DNA of 64,000 nt from an uncultured Poribacteria bacterium (GTDB taxonomy: Bacteria; Poribacteria; WGA-4E; WGA-3G). Position 1 is the first letter of the stretch. Every line of letters begins with the position of its first letter. Shown here piece by piece: positions 1 through 7,834 of this stretch. Location of the stretch: the NCBI GenBank assembly GCA_951812525.1, contig OX638316.1:2390630-2454629 (forward strand), in the 5' to 3' direction. The notes below the pieces were generated by a model. That model had not been told where the DNA came from, searched no databases, and saw only the letters and a list, made by a program, of their open reading frames with translations. The position numbers and the translations under genes were made by a program.

Positions 1-899
1 TCGGGGATGAGTGCCGGACAGTGAATGATGAGTGGAACGTGGCAGTTAGTCTCATAAAGCCCGTGGTGATCGTACCAGAGTTCGTGTTCGTCCAGCTCCT
101 CGCCGTGGTCCGCCGTGATGATGAGTAGCGTTTCCTCAAGCTGATCACAGTCTTGTAGATAACGGAAAAGCTGCGCCAGGCAAGCATCCATATAAGCAAT
201 CGAAGCATCATACGTGGCATTTACATATCGCCTGTCTGTCCATAACCGCTTCTTCGCTATATTTTCGGGATCCGCCGGATCCGGCGTGCACATCCACTGT
301 CGGAAATAGTCCGTAAAAGGTTCGCAGGCGTAAACAGCGTCCATACTTCGGTTGTTTGGATCACACTCGTCGCCGCTATAGAACATCCGTTCAAACGGTA
401 GAGGCGGCAGATACGGCGTGTGTGGATCCCAATAGTGAAGGAAAGCGAACCAAGGTTTATCCTGCGCCTGTGCCTGATCCAATAGTTCGATGGCTACCTC
501 GTTAACTGCCTCCGCTTTTCGAGCTTTGCGATAACTGTTTTCCCACTGATACCCGCGGTACTGTGTCTCTGGAAAACCACGCTGAAACCACCGCCGCATG
601 TTGTCCACAGCAACAGTAAAGTATCCAGCTTCACTCAACAACTCCGGAACAGTCTTTATATCGCCTGACAAGTCTAACGTCCCGCCCTGTGTGATGATTT
701 GGTGGGATAAGACATCCTTGCCGGTGAACATCGTTGTATGCGCCGGATGCGTTGGGATGTGCGGACTGATACATTTCTCAAAAAGCGTCGAGCGTTCCGC
801 AAGTGCATCGAGATGCGGTGTCGTTAGATTGCGATGCCCGTAGCAACTCATGCTGGATGCCCGCAGGGTATCTAATGAAATAAGGATGATGTTGCGCAA
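1..899 (-). CDS. Sulfatase/alkaline-phosphatase-fold hydrolase, C-terminus cut by window edge
   Basis: The reading frame runs from a TTG at 899, preceded by an AAAGGA-type ribosome binding site, through the window edge without a stop, so the C-terminus is missing. The N-terminus NIILISLDTLRA carries the first metal-binding Asp. ITADHGEELDEH near the edge is the late metal-binding motif of the alkaline phosphatase superfamily. The nucleophile loop reads T-H-P-A-H (residues 50-54), followed by a TTMFTG helix start. Formylglycine sulfatases have C/S-x-P-x-R here, so this member has Thr in place of the Cys/Ser and His in place of the Arg. Thr nucleophiles are known in phosphodiesterase-type members of the superfamily, so a phosphate ester or diester substrate is as likely as a sulfate. 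No signal peptide is visible from this start. The fold is secure; the substrate is not. Confidence 0.85.
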   Translation of the reverse strand, partial: MRNIILISLDTLRASSMSCYGHRNLTTPHLDALAERSTLFEKCISPHIPTHPAHTTMFTGKDVLSHQIITQGGTLDLSGDIKTVPELLSEAGYFTVAVDNMRRWFQRGFPETQYRGYQWENSYRKARKAEAVNEVAIELLDQAQAQDKPWFAFLHYWDPHTPYLPPLPFERMFYSGDECDPNNRSMDAVYACEPFTDYFRQWMCTPDPADPENIAKKRLWTDRRYVNATYDASIAYMDACLAQLFRYLQDCDQLEETLLIITADHGEELDEHELWYDHHGLYETNCHVPLIIHCPALIP

Positions 900-990
900 A
901 AACTCTGTTCCTTTCCACGTACTACCTTGATAGCGAGGTTACTTTTCTTACTTATAAGGTGAGATGAGTTTAGTGCTATGTCTATAAATG

Positions 991-2136
991 CTAATCGCCG
1001 GCGGCAACTTCAGCCGTTGAGGTCTGCGCTTCACGTATCGCTTCACACAGATAGGTAATCCCTTCGGGAATATCGTCTACGTGACAGTAAGCATACGCCA
1101 ACCGAATTGCTTTCACTGGGGCGTTCGCATAGTGGAAAGCGCTCCCGTAGCTGAAACCGACACCTTTCGCCGCAGCGAGGTCCCGTAATTTATCGAGGTC
1201 TGTCGTCTCTGGTAGATCTATCCAGAGGAAAAGCCCACCTCTCGGACGCGTCCATGTGCAGAGATCGCTCACGTGTTTATCGAGCGTTTCCACCACGGCG
1301 CGACATTTCGCACCAACAGCAGCGTTCGTCTTCACAAGATGTGTTTCGAGGTGTTCCATGAAGAATTCCGCAACGATTGCACTCGCCAAAGCACTCGTTC
1401 CACCATCCCACCGATTCTGGTGAATTTGCCCATAATACGGTTCCCGTGCAACGAAGTAGCCTTGTCGAACACCCGCACCTAAGATCTTCGAGAACGTAGC
1501 AATAAAGATCACCCGGTTTGAGGTATCCAGCTTAAAAAGCGAAGCCGGGGTCGGTGTCGATGTAAAGTCGATGTCGCCGTAGCAGTCGTCCTCAACGATG
1601 AGTGTATCATATTCCTCAGCCAACGCCAGCATCCGTTTTCGGCGTTCAAGTGAGAGGATCGCGCCTGTTGGGTTCTGATGGTTCGAGGTTGTGTAGATGA
1701 ACGATGGACGGATATTTTTTTCCTTGAGTGCCTTCAATCTCGACGCCAAGTCGTCCATATCCATGCCGTCAACGTAGTCCATCGACACGCCTTCGATATT
1801 CGCTTTGAAATGCCGCATGATCCCTAAGGTGCCGCTGTAAGTGTATTCCTCAGTCAGTACCGTATCGCCAGGATTGATGAGCGTTCCCAGCACCAATTCC
1901 AGTGCTTGCATAGAACCGGAGGTGATTGAGATGTTATCTATAGGCAACGGGACACCTTCGCGCCGCTCGAAGCGCATGGATGCGAGCTCCCGCAAACCTT
2001 GATAGCCGGATTCGCCCGGATAATTAACCAAATCGCCGCCCAACTTACGGAGTGCCTTTGCACTCGCTTCAATTAACCCCTCTGTCGGGAACGTATATGG
2101 ATCCGGACGCCCACCTGTAAAAGCAAAGTCTTTCAT
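991..2136 (-). CDS. PLP-dependent aminotransferase, class I/II fold
   Basis: This is a fold-type I aminotransferase of about 381 residues, similar to 2-aminoadipate/valine-pyruvate type enzymes and to the catalytic half of MocR proteins, but with no DNA-binding domain. Visible motifs are the glycine-rich region NYPGESGYQGLRELA, the TTSNHQNPTG substrate/PLP segment, the VEDDCYGDI Asp that binds the pyridine nitrogen, and the Schiff-base lysine in TFSKILGAGVR. I start at the ATG at 2136 because it has an AAAAGGAG site seven bases upstream. A 13-codon N-terminal extension is possible but has no site. It stands alone, divergent from rimI. The amino acid substrate cannot be read from the sequence. 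Confidence 0.88.
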   Translation of the reverse strand: MKDFAFTGGRPDPYTFPTEGLIEASAKALRKLGGDLVNYPGESGYQGLRELASMRFERREGVPLPIDNISITSGSMQALELVLGTLINPGDTVLTEEYTYSGTLGIMRHFKANIEGVSMDYVDGMDMDDLASRLKALKEKNIRPSFIYTTSNHQNPTGAILSLERRKRMLALAEEYDTLIVEDDCYGDIDFTSTPTPASLFKLDTSNRVIFIATFSKILGAGVRQGYFVAREPYYGQIHQNRWDGGTSALASAIVAEFFMEHLETHLVKTNAAVGAKCRAVVETLDKHVSDLCTWTRPRGGLFLWIDLPETTDLDKLRDLAAAKGVGFSYGSAFHYANAPVKAIRLAYAYCHVDDIPEGITYLCEAIREAQTSTAEVAAGD

Positions 2137-2289
2137 AAGATACTCCTTTTCTCGGCAGATGCCATATACGTTCAATTATAACAGACTTATCAAAAAAAAG
2201 CAACAAAGCAGATTCACGGTCTGACTACTGACCCCCGACTGCCGCGGCTATCTCAGCGTTCACTATTAAACGAGGGCCTCCCTTTTCAG

Positions 2290-2319
2290 TTGACATGTAT
2301 TTCCGCGTCATGTTATACT
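2290..2319 (+). promoter_or_regulatory. Sigma-70 type promoter for rimI
   Basis: TTGACA at 2290-2295 and TATACT at 2314-2319 are separated by 18 bp. Transcription should start about 2326, leaving only about a dozen untranslated bases before the rimI ATG at 2339. No Shine-Dalgarno sequence fits in that leader, so rimI may be translated as a near-leaderless message. Confidence 0.65.
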
Positions 2320-2338
2320 CACTTCACTTTTACTAAAA

Positions 2339-2821
2339 ATGACAACCCAAAAACCACTCCAACACCTCATATTTGAACCCATGTGCTTATCTGACCTGCA
2401 GCAGGTCCTTGAGATCGAAAACGAATGCTTTGAGGACCCGTGGAGCGAAATCTATTTCACGCTGTCCTTGAAGCGACCGAGATCATACGAGTACTTTTAC
2501 GTCGCACGCTGTGAAAACACCGTCATGGGCTACATTGTGTTCGCCGTTCTCTATGAGGAGGCGCACATCCTGAATATCGCAGTGCCAACGGCTTATCAGC
2601 GGCAGGGCATTGGCAAGTATCTCCTCGCTTCAGCTTTGGATAAGATACAGACACTTGATGGGTGGGAAGTCTTCTTAGAAGTCGCTGTTAGCAACTTACC
2701 GGCACAATACCTCTACCGACAGTTCGGGTTCCGCATCTGTGGCATCCGAAAAAACTACTACGGTCGTCATAAAGACGCTTACGTTTTTCGCAAAGGAGCA
2801 CCAGAAACCGATGCTACTTAA
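2339..2821 (+). CDS. rimI: Ribosomal protein S18-alanine N-acetyltransferase
   Basis: RimI acetylates the N-terminal alanine of ribosomal protein S18 using acetyl-CoA. The 160-residue protein is a single GNAT domain. It shows the acetyl-CoA pyrophosphate loop QRQGIG (about residues 88-93), the LEVAVSNLPAQYLYRQFGF strand-helix with the Asn and Tyr typical of RimI, and the C-terminal RKNYYGRHKDAYVF segment matching the RNYY signature of the family. The start has no ribosome binding site, consistent with the very short leader predicted from its promoter. The next gene starts inside its last codons, indicating translational coupling. Confidence 0.88.
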   Translation: MTTQKPLQHLIFEPMCLSDLQQVLEIENECFEDPWSEIYFTLSLKRPRSYEYFYVARCENTVMGYIVFAVLYEEAHILNIAVPTAYQRQGIGKYLLASALDKIQTLDGWEVFLEVAVSNLPAQYLYRQFGFRICGIRKNYYGRHKDAYVFRKGAPETDAT

Positions 2822-3590
2822 CCTCTTAAGTCACACCTTTTCAGCCACTGGCGCATTGTCACTCTCAACCCGTCGACAGGAGGCGCGAACCGTCGGCAGG
2901 AACGGCTGGCGCGTTATCGAAGAAGAGGTACATTGGAATACCTCTGAAACCGCTATTGTTGTCGTTGATATGTGGAATGAACACTGGTCTTGGGGGGCAA
3001 CAGAACGCGTAAATGTAATGGCACCTCGGATGAATATCGTGCTTGGGCGGGCGAGAGAGCAAGGTGTGAAGATTATTCATGCCCCCTCCGATACGATGGA
3101 TTTCTACGAGGCACATCCGGCGCGCCGCTCGGTCTTAGAACTACCGAACGCAGACCCTCCTACTGAACGTGAACTGCCGGATCCGCCTTTACCTGTCGAT
3201 GCCTCTGATGGAGGTTCAGACACCGGCGAGCCCGATTCCTACAAAGCTTGGCATCGTCAGCATCCAGCTATTGAAATCTCTGATACAGACGCCATCAGCG
3301 ATAACGGACAGGAGGTTTACAATCTCTTCCATCACAAAGGCATCAAGAACATTATCTTCATGGGGGTTCACACTAACATGTGTGTCCTTGGACGCTCTTT
3401 CGCGATTAAGCAGATGGTGCGTTGGGGATTCAACGCCGTTCTCTCTCGTGATCTCACCGATGCGATGTACAACCCGTTCAAACCGCCTTATGTCAGCCAT
3501 GAAGCAGGCACGCAACTCATCATTGAGTATATTGAGAAATTCTGGTGCCCCACAATCCTCAGTGGTGATCTAACGACCCCAAAAGCTTGA
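2811..3590 (+). CDS. Isochorismatase-like cysteine hydrolase
   Basis: This 259-residue protein belongs to the isochorismatase-like hydrolases, which cleave amide or vinyl-ether bonds with a Cys-Asp-Lys triad. The first beta strand gives the catalytic Asp in VVVDMWNEHW (about residue 54). The nucleophile elbow is GVHTNMCVLGRSF, with Cys at about residue 190. The segment ends with an SRDLTDAMYNP loop typical of the family. I choose the ATG at 2811, which has AAAGGAG upstream and overlaps rimI by 11 bp. A GTG at 2739 would add 24 residues read out of frame through rimI. No signal peptide is visible. Substrate unknown; nicotinamidase and N-carbamoyl hydrolase relatives share this fold. Confidence 0.82.
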   Translation: MLLNLLSHTFSATGALSLSTRRQEARTVGRNGWRVIEEEVHWNTSETAIVVVDMWNEHWSWGATERVNVMAPRMNIVLGRAREQGVKIIHAPSDTMDFYEAHPARRSVLELPNADPPTERELPDPPLPVDASDGGSDTGEPDSYKAWHRQHPAIEISDTDAISDNGQEVYNLFHHKGIKNIIFMGVHTNMCVLGRSFAIKQMVRWGFNAVLSRDLTDAMYNPFKPPYVSHEAGTQLIIEYIEKFWCPTILSGDLTTPKA

Positions 3591-3605
3591 TATGCCTTCA
3601 AATCC

Positions 3606-3626
3606 GGTGCGGTTAGAAACCGCACC
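3606..3626. repeat. Short palindrome, GGTGCGGTT family
   Basis: Perfect 9-bp inverted repeat GGTGCGGTT / AACCGCACC with a 3-nt loop, directly after the isochorismatase-like gene. Similar palindromes occur at 13257, 24283 and 27213 in this window, which suggests a dispersed REP-like family. Confidence 0.6.
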
Positions 3627-3719
3627 TACCATTTTTGAGGCACCTACCATTTTTGGGATAAGTCGGTTTCCAGTTCCGCTTTTCTTCTCCCTGATGCTGA
3701 CCACCAAAAGCCAACAAAA

Positions 3720-3750
3720 AAGCCCACGGTCACGAGAGGACCATGGGCTT
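3720..3750 (-). terminator. Rho-independent terminator between convergent genes
   Basis: A 12-bp stem (AAGCCCACGGTC with GACCATGGGCTT) has a 7-nt loop and a T-run in either direction. Read on the minus strand, the single imperfect position is a G-U pair, so it best serves the gene ending at 3774. It can also stop transcripts of the isochorismatase-like gene. Confidence 0.8.
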
Positions 3751-3773
3751 CTTTTTGAAATTCAATTCACAGA

Positions 3774-4421
3774 CTACTGGCGGTTGCCTTTCAGCGCGCC
3801 CCATGTCGTAGTGAGTTTCTGTTGCGGGTCAACGGCTAAGGCGGGAATCACTTCTATCCCGCTGAACATCGCATTGAGATCGCCTGCGCCGGTCTTCGGG
3901 TTGCCAGCAAACTCAAGACTCATCACCTTGTCTTTAACCTCGATACCCTCGTATCGTTTAATATCTATCTCGTTATTACCCGGGGTGACATACTCCTCTT
4001 CAACGATTTCGTCTTCAATGATAATGTCAAAACCGCGGTTGTTCGGTGACCAGTGTTCACCCACAAGATAGGTTACGGTAAACATACCTTTGCCAGTATT
4101 CAGTTCCATCTTAACGACATCGGGGAACTGAGCCCAGCTAACGGCATAGAAGAGTTCCTCATCGTATCCTTCCGCTTTCGCGAGTTTTTCAGCCTCTTTC
4201 GTGAGGTTTTGAACTTCTGCTATGCGCGGGAGTTTCTCAACCCATCCGCCCCACTCTTTCTTCTCATTCTGCCCGCCGTGCCAGATACGACCCTTGGAAT
4301 CTTTAAAATCATCCATCTTACCGCCCCATACGCGAATCTCTTCAGCAGGTTGAGCATCGTAGGCAATCGTTACCGCAACGAATACGGCAAGTAAAACGAC
4401 TAACAATAGGTTTCCTTGCAT
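3774..4421 (-). CDS. Secreted protein of unknown function with TWG-type C-terminal tail
   Basis: I do not recognise a family. The 215-residue product starts at an ATG with a strong AAGGAGG site eight bases upstream and has a classic signal peptide (MQGNLLLVVLLAVFVAVTIA). The mature part is acidic and rich in Trp and Asp, with beta-strand-like stretches (GMFTVTYLVGEHW, MSLEFAGNP) suggesting an all-beta carbohydrate-binding or malectin-like module. This is a guess from texture only. The last 15 residues (QKLTTTWGALKGNRQ) closely match the tail of the unrelated LamG protein at 56358-57206. It stands alone upstream of the 3720 terminator. Confidence 0.75.
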   Translation of the reverse strand: MQGNLLLVVLLAVFVAVTIAYDAQPAEEIRVWGGKMDDFKDSKGRIWHGGQNEKKEWGGWVEKLPRIAEVQNLTKEAEKLAKAEGYDEELFYAVSWAQFPDVVKMELNTGKGMFTVTYLVGEHWSPNNRGFDIIIEDEIVEEEYVTPGNNEIDIKRYEGIEVKDKVMSLEFAGNPKTGAGDLNAMFSGIEVIPALAVDPQQKLTTTWGALKGNRQ

Positions 4422-4505
4422 GTTTCCTCCTTGATTATTGTGCTTAAAAAAAGCACTGAAATTAAAACATAACACATCTGGTTGCGGTTTTCAACCCTTT
4501 TTCCT

Positions 4506-6113
4506 TTACTCACCACGCTCAACCACAACAAGCCGCTGATTCGCCTGCACATTCGTCAACGTCTGCACAATACCGCTGGACCACTGGATAACAATCCGAT
4601 CTACGTTTTCGTGATGCGCAAGCCCAAACTCGACATCGAGACTGCTCTGTGAGAGGTAACTATCTCCTGCTGTTACCTGCTGAATTTGGTGGAGGTCCCC
4701 CGCACTCACTTTCACGAGTGCCCCAACGCCGTCCCGATTGCTCACCGTGCCAACTGTGCGAATCTGGAGCCAGTTCTGCCGATTTCCACCGTCGTTTCGG
4801 AGGAGCATAGGTTTCCCACCACTGTTGACAATGAACAGATCCAAATCGCCATCAGCATCGTAATCGCCGACGGCTACGCCTCTACCAACACCGTACGCGC
4901 CGAATTTTCGGAGACCGACAGCCTCAGAAGTATCCGTGAAAGTGCCGTCGCCATTGTTAAGGAGAAAAACATCGGATTGTCCATGTGCTTCCCACGAAGC
5001 TGGATCGATGTGTCCCGCCGAAAAAAATATATCCAAATCGCCATCGTTGTCGGCATCAAACAGCGCAGTGCCCCAGCACGTTTTCCCCAGTCCAGACGCG
5101 AAGACTCCACTCTGTGCCGAGACATCGCTGAAAGTGCCGTCACCGTTATTTCTATAAAGTACGTTGTTTTCATCAAGCCAGTTCGTAACGAAGAGGTCCA
5201 GATCTTCATCGGTATCATAGTCACCCCATGCGATACCCATACCGCTTCGGATGTCACCGGTTCGACTCCTGGCGTCTGGTTGGTTTGTATTCGTGAAGGT
5301 TAACTCCCCGTCGTTGCGATAAAGGATATTCTGGTCGGTATCGTTGGCGAGATAGATGTCCAAATCCCCGTCAGTATCGTAATCCGCTGCGGCGACACCG
5401 AGCGTCAGATGAAATCCACCGTTTACCTTGGCAGCATCGGTGATGTTGATGAAACCACCGTCCCCTTTGTTCAGGTAGAGAAGATTCGCTTGTCCGAAGA
5501 AATCGTAAGGGAAGAAAACTTCATCACCCTGTGGCACTTTGGTATATTCAATATAGTTACCCACATAGAGATCGAGGAATCCATCCTGATCGTAATCTCC
5601 CCATGCGATGCCTGATCCGAAGCCGTTATGTCCAATGCCGCCCGCGCCTGATGAGAAACGCTTGAAAGTCAGATCGCCGTTGTTTCGATAAAACACGTTT
5701 GCTTTGTAGTTGGTGACGTAAAGATCCGCATCACCATCGTTATCGTAGTCGGCGAAGGCACACCCCATACCCCATCCGGTATCTCCGACCCCGGTGGCTT
5801 CTGTCACATCTGTGAAAGTACCATCACCGTTATTCTGAAAGAGAGCGTTTTTCGGCAGAACCGCATCTGGTTCTGGACGTACCAGAGCACTGTTGGCAAT
5901 ATAGAGATCGAGCCAACCGTCGTTGTCGTAGTCGTGCCACGCCGCACCTGAACCTACAAGGGCAGGGACTACGCGTAGGTCGATACCACCCGCATGCTCG
6001 AAATGGATACCGGCTTGTTCGGTGACATCCACAAATTGGAGGTCGGAGGCATGGCTATTCAAGGTAAACGCGAAACTCAAAATTGCGATAAATTTTCGTA
6101 AGCAACTGTCCAT
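4506..6113 (-). CDS. FG-GAP/VCBS repeat protein with ASPIC/UnbV domain (CRTAC1-like)
   Basis: The 535-residue exported protein has a signal peptide ending about residue 22 (HAS-D). It then carries about seven FG-GAP/VCBS beta-propeller repeats, each with a calcium-binding loop of the type D-Y-D-N-D-G-D-x-D-L (AWHDYDNDGWLDLYI, AFADYDNDGDADLYV, AWGDYDQDGFLDLYV, and so on). The C-terminal 90 residues (NWLQIRTVGTVSNRDGVGALVKV to IQWSSGIVQTL) form an ASPIC/UnbV domain. This architecture is that of the CRTAC1 family, which is probably extracellular and calcium-stabilised. Its binding partner is unknown. The ATG at 6113 has AAAAGGA upstream. No neighbour shares its strand closely enough to form an operon. 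Confidence 0.88.
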   Translation of the reverse strand: MDSCLRKFIAILSFAFTLNSHASDLQFVDVTEQAGIHFEHAGGIDLRVVPALVGSGAAWHDYDNDGWLDLYIANSALVRPEPDAVLPKNALFQNNGDGTFTDVTEATGVGDTGWGMGCAFADYDNDGDADLYVTNYKANVFYRNNGDLTFKRFSSGAGGIGHNGFGSGIAWGDYDQDGFLDLYVGNYIEYTKVPQGDEVFFPYDFFGQANLLYLNKGDGGFINITDAAKVNGGFHLTLGVAAADYDTDGDLDIYLANDTDQNILYRNDGELTFTNTNQPDARSRTGDIRSGMGIAWGDYDTDEDLDLFVTNWLDENNVLYRNNGDGTFSDVSAQSGVFASGLGKTCWGTALFDADNDGDLDIFFSAGHIDPASWEAHGQSDVFLLNNGDGTFTDTSEAVGLRKFGAYGVGRGVAVGDYDADGDLDLFIVNSGGKPMLLRNDGGNRQNWLQIRTVGTVSNRDGVGALVKVSAGDLHQIQQVTAGDSYLSQSSLDVEFGLAHHENVDRIVIQWSSGIVQTLTNVQANQRLVVVERGE

Positions 6114-6209
6114 TTAGATTCCTTTTTGTAACAGTATTGGTGTCGTCTGAATATTATCACAAAACTGTGGGTGCGTGTGTTATAATTTTCTATAGGTTCG
6201 ATATCTGTG

Positions 6210-6443
6210 CGTAGGTTGGGTCGAGCGGAACAGGAAAAATCACACGCCCCTGAGATCGGAAGCTCTGCATTTTCAAGCGACACGGGTATTCGGAAATTTC
6301 AGCGAAACCCAACACTTCATCTTACCGGCGTTCAGTGGGCATGTTGGATTTCACTATTGCTTTCCTGCATGGAGGTTTGCACAGGGAAACAGGGTTTCTT
6401 TGTATGATAGTGCTTCGGTTTTTCCCGTTCAACCCAACCTACG
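6210..6443. mobile_element. MITE-like non-coding element with inverted termini
   Basis: A 234-bp non-coding block is bounded by inverted copies of CGTAGGTTGGGT, extending with mismatches to about 25 bp (6210-6239 and 6419-6443). An internal GAAACCCAACA at about 6302-6312 pairs with the left end, giving nested inverted repeats. Its only ORFs are short and unconvincing. The termini resemble GTAGGTTGGGT-type intergenic repeats that I know from many environmental genomes. No clear target-site duplication is visible. It fills most of the 458-bp gap between the FG-GAP gene and the HNH gene. Confidence 0.6.
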
Positions 6444-6490
6444 AGGACTGTAGCCGACAGTCGATAGCCCACTACTAACAACTAATTTAG

Positions 6491-6519
6491 TTGCAATTTC
6501 ACTGAAAATATGTTAGAAT
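6491..6519 (+). promoter_or_regulatory. Promoter for the HNH-rnpA-yidC-mnmE block
   Basis: TTGCAA at 6491-6496 and TAGAAT at 6514-6519 have a 17-bp spacer. They lie immediately downstream of the MITE-like element and about 50 bp before the HNH gene start. Confidence 0.55.
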
Positions 6520-6571
6520 ACATAAGAGATAATGTCGTTTGAACCTATCATTCAAGTTAGAGGAGATGCAA

Positions 6572-7084
6572 GTGGAAATATCTGTCTTAGTTCTTAATGC
6601 CAGTTATGAAGCAATCAACGTTTGCAACCTCCGGCGTGCTATGAAAATGGTTTTCAAAGGCACCGCACAGACCGAAGAAGTCTCCGATATTCAGATTCGT
6701 TCACCGAGTGCAGCAATGAAAGTGCCGCATGTCATTCGTTTGGTGAACTACGTTCATGTTCCCCGTAGTGTTGTCAAGTTTTCACGTAGGAATGTCCTCG
6801 TTCGAGACCAGTACACGTGTCAATACTGCCGTAGGGAATTCCCAACAGCGCAGCTCACGCTTGATCATGTGGTTCCGATCTCTCGCGGCGGACAAACACA
6901 CTGGGAAAATGTCGTGACGGCGTGCAAGAAATGTAATAACAAAAAAGGGAATAAGATGCTCTACGAGGCATCACTCAAACTCGCACGCCAACCGAAGACC
7001 CCATCAATCTTAACCTATTTACAACTCAACCGTCATTTTCGAGGATGTCATCCGTCGTGGAGAAAATACCTGTATATCAACTAA
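6572..7084 (+). CDS. HNH endonuclease family protein
   Basis: The 170-residue protein matches the common bacterial HNH proteins whose N-terminus reads VLVLNASYEAINVCNLRRA. A zinc-binding HNH module sits at about residues 80-135: CQYC, then LDHVVPISRGG, then W-x-N-V-V-T-A-C-x-x-C-N. The metal-binding His pair and both CxxC pairs are intact, so nuclease activity is plausible. I choose the GTG at 6572, six bases after AGAGGAG. A TTG at 6539 would extend it by 11 residues without a site. It lies three bases before rnpA, in the position where rpmH normally stands. Its cellular role is unknown. Confidence 0.85.
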   Translation: MEISVLVLNASYEAINVCNLRRAMKMVFKGTAQTEEVSDIQIRSPSAAMKVPHVIRLVNYVHVPRSVVKFSRRNVLVRDQYTCQYCRREFPTAQLTLDHVVPISRGGQTHWENVVTACKKCNNKKGNKMLYEASLKLARQPKTPSILTYLQLNRHFRGCHPSWRKYLYIN

Positions 7085-7087
7085 ATC

Positions 7088-7453
7088 ATGTCAGATCCCA
7101 AAAAACTAAAAAAACGTTCAGAATTCCAGCGTGTCTATCAGAACGGCAGTAAGTATTGGAATCGCTACTTTGTGATATACGTGCTACACACACACTTCGA
7201 TCACCTTCGGTTGGGAATAACCGTTAGCAAAAAAGTCGGAAAGAGTGTCCAAAGGAATCGTGTTAAGAGATTAATTCGTGAATCGTTTCGGCACTTGCGT
7301 CCTCAGATACAGACGGCATACGATGTCGTGGTTGTCGGTAGAACTCCGGCATCTCGACTTAAATGCCAAGAAGCACAGAGTGCTCTCTACAACTTGTTCC
7401 GGAGAGCCTCTATTTTAATGAATGATAAATCTCACCGCAACGGTGTAGCGTAG
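7088..7453 (+). CDS. rnpA: Ribonuclease P protein component
   Basis: RnpA is the protein cofactor of RNase P, which removes 5' leaders from pre-tRNAs. The 121-residue product has the normal length. It opens with LKKRSEFQRVYQNGSKY and contains the RNA-binding signature RLGITVSKKVGKSVQRNRVKR, followed by REsFR and the closing VVVGR segment. It follows the HNH gene by 3 bp and precedes yidD by 15 bp, so it is clearly co-transcribed with the membrane insertase genes. Confidence 0.95.
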   Translation: MSDPKKLKKRSEFQRVYQNGSKYWNRYFVIYVLHTHFDHLRLGITVSKKVGKSVQRNRVKRLIRESFRHLRPQIQTAYDVVVVGRTPASRLKCQEAQSALYNLFRRASILMNDKSHRNGVA

Positions 7454-7468
7454 GAACTGAAGCAGCCC

Positions 7469-7765
7469 ATGAGGAACACAGGCGTGCGACACTGCAAGCA
7501 ACACCATGAAGTGATAAAGCAAATTGGGAACCAGCGTATACATCACAAAACACGTCCGGCGATCCTGCTTATGCTACCGATCCGTTTTTATCGCCGCTTT
7601 ATATCACCGCTGTTCCGCCCTTCGTGTCGTTTCTATCCCTCATGTTCACAATACGCACTCCAAGCGTTAGAGCGCTATGGGACTTTCAAAGGGGGCTGGC
7701 TAACTCTTAAACGACTTTCAAAATGCCACCCTTATCATCCCGGTGGTTTCGATCCGCTGAAATAG
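7469..7765 (+). CDS. yidD: Membrane protein insertion efficiency factor YidD
   Basis: YidD is a small amphipathic membrane-associated protein that helps YidC-dependent insertion. The core signature [34 protein letters not shown] and the closing [13 protein letters not shown] are complete, including the three conserved Cys. The ATG at 7469 gives 98 residues, about 30 longer than usual. An ATG at 7571 would give a typical 64-residue protein but lacks a ribosome binding site. The start is therefore uncertain. It sits between rnpA and yidC as in most bacteria. Confidence 0.9.
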   Translation: MRNTGVRHCKQHHEVIKQIGNQRIHHKTRPAILLMLPIRFYRRFISPLFRPSCRFYPSCSQYALQALERYGTFKGGWLTLKRLSKCHPYHPGGFDPLK

Positions 7766-7834
7766 CAGCACAGATACGCCGGGTCAGAAACGGCTGGTTT
7801 TAGGAATATAAATAAATCAGGAGCCCTAATTTCA

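Noticed and set aside
3592-4071. Plus-strand frame after the isochorismatase-like gene
   Set aside because: It covers a palindrome, a terminator and the antisense of the secreted protein gene, and has no family features.
4686-5303. Long frames antisense to the FG-GAP gene
   Set aside because: They mirror the repeated Asp-rich propeller codons and have no independent coding features.
6207-6407. Small frames inside the MITE-like element
   Set aside because: They have no site and no plausible protein texture. The element appears non-coding.
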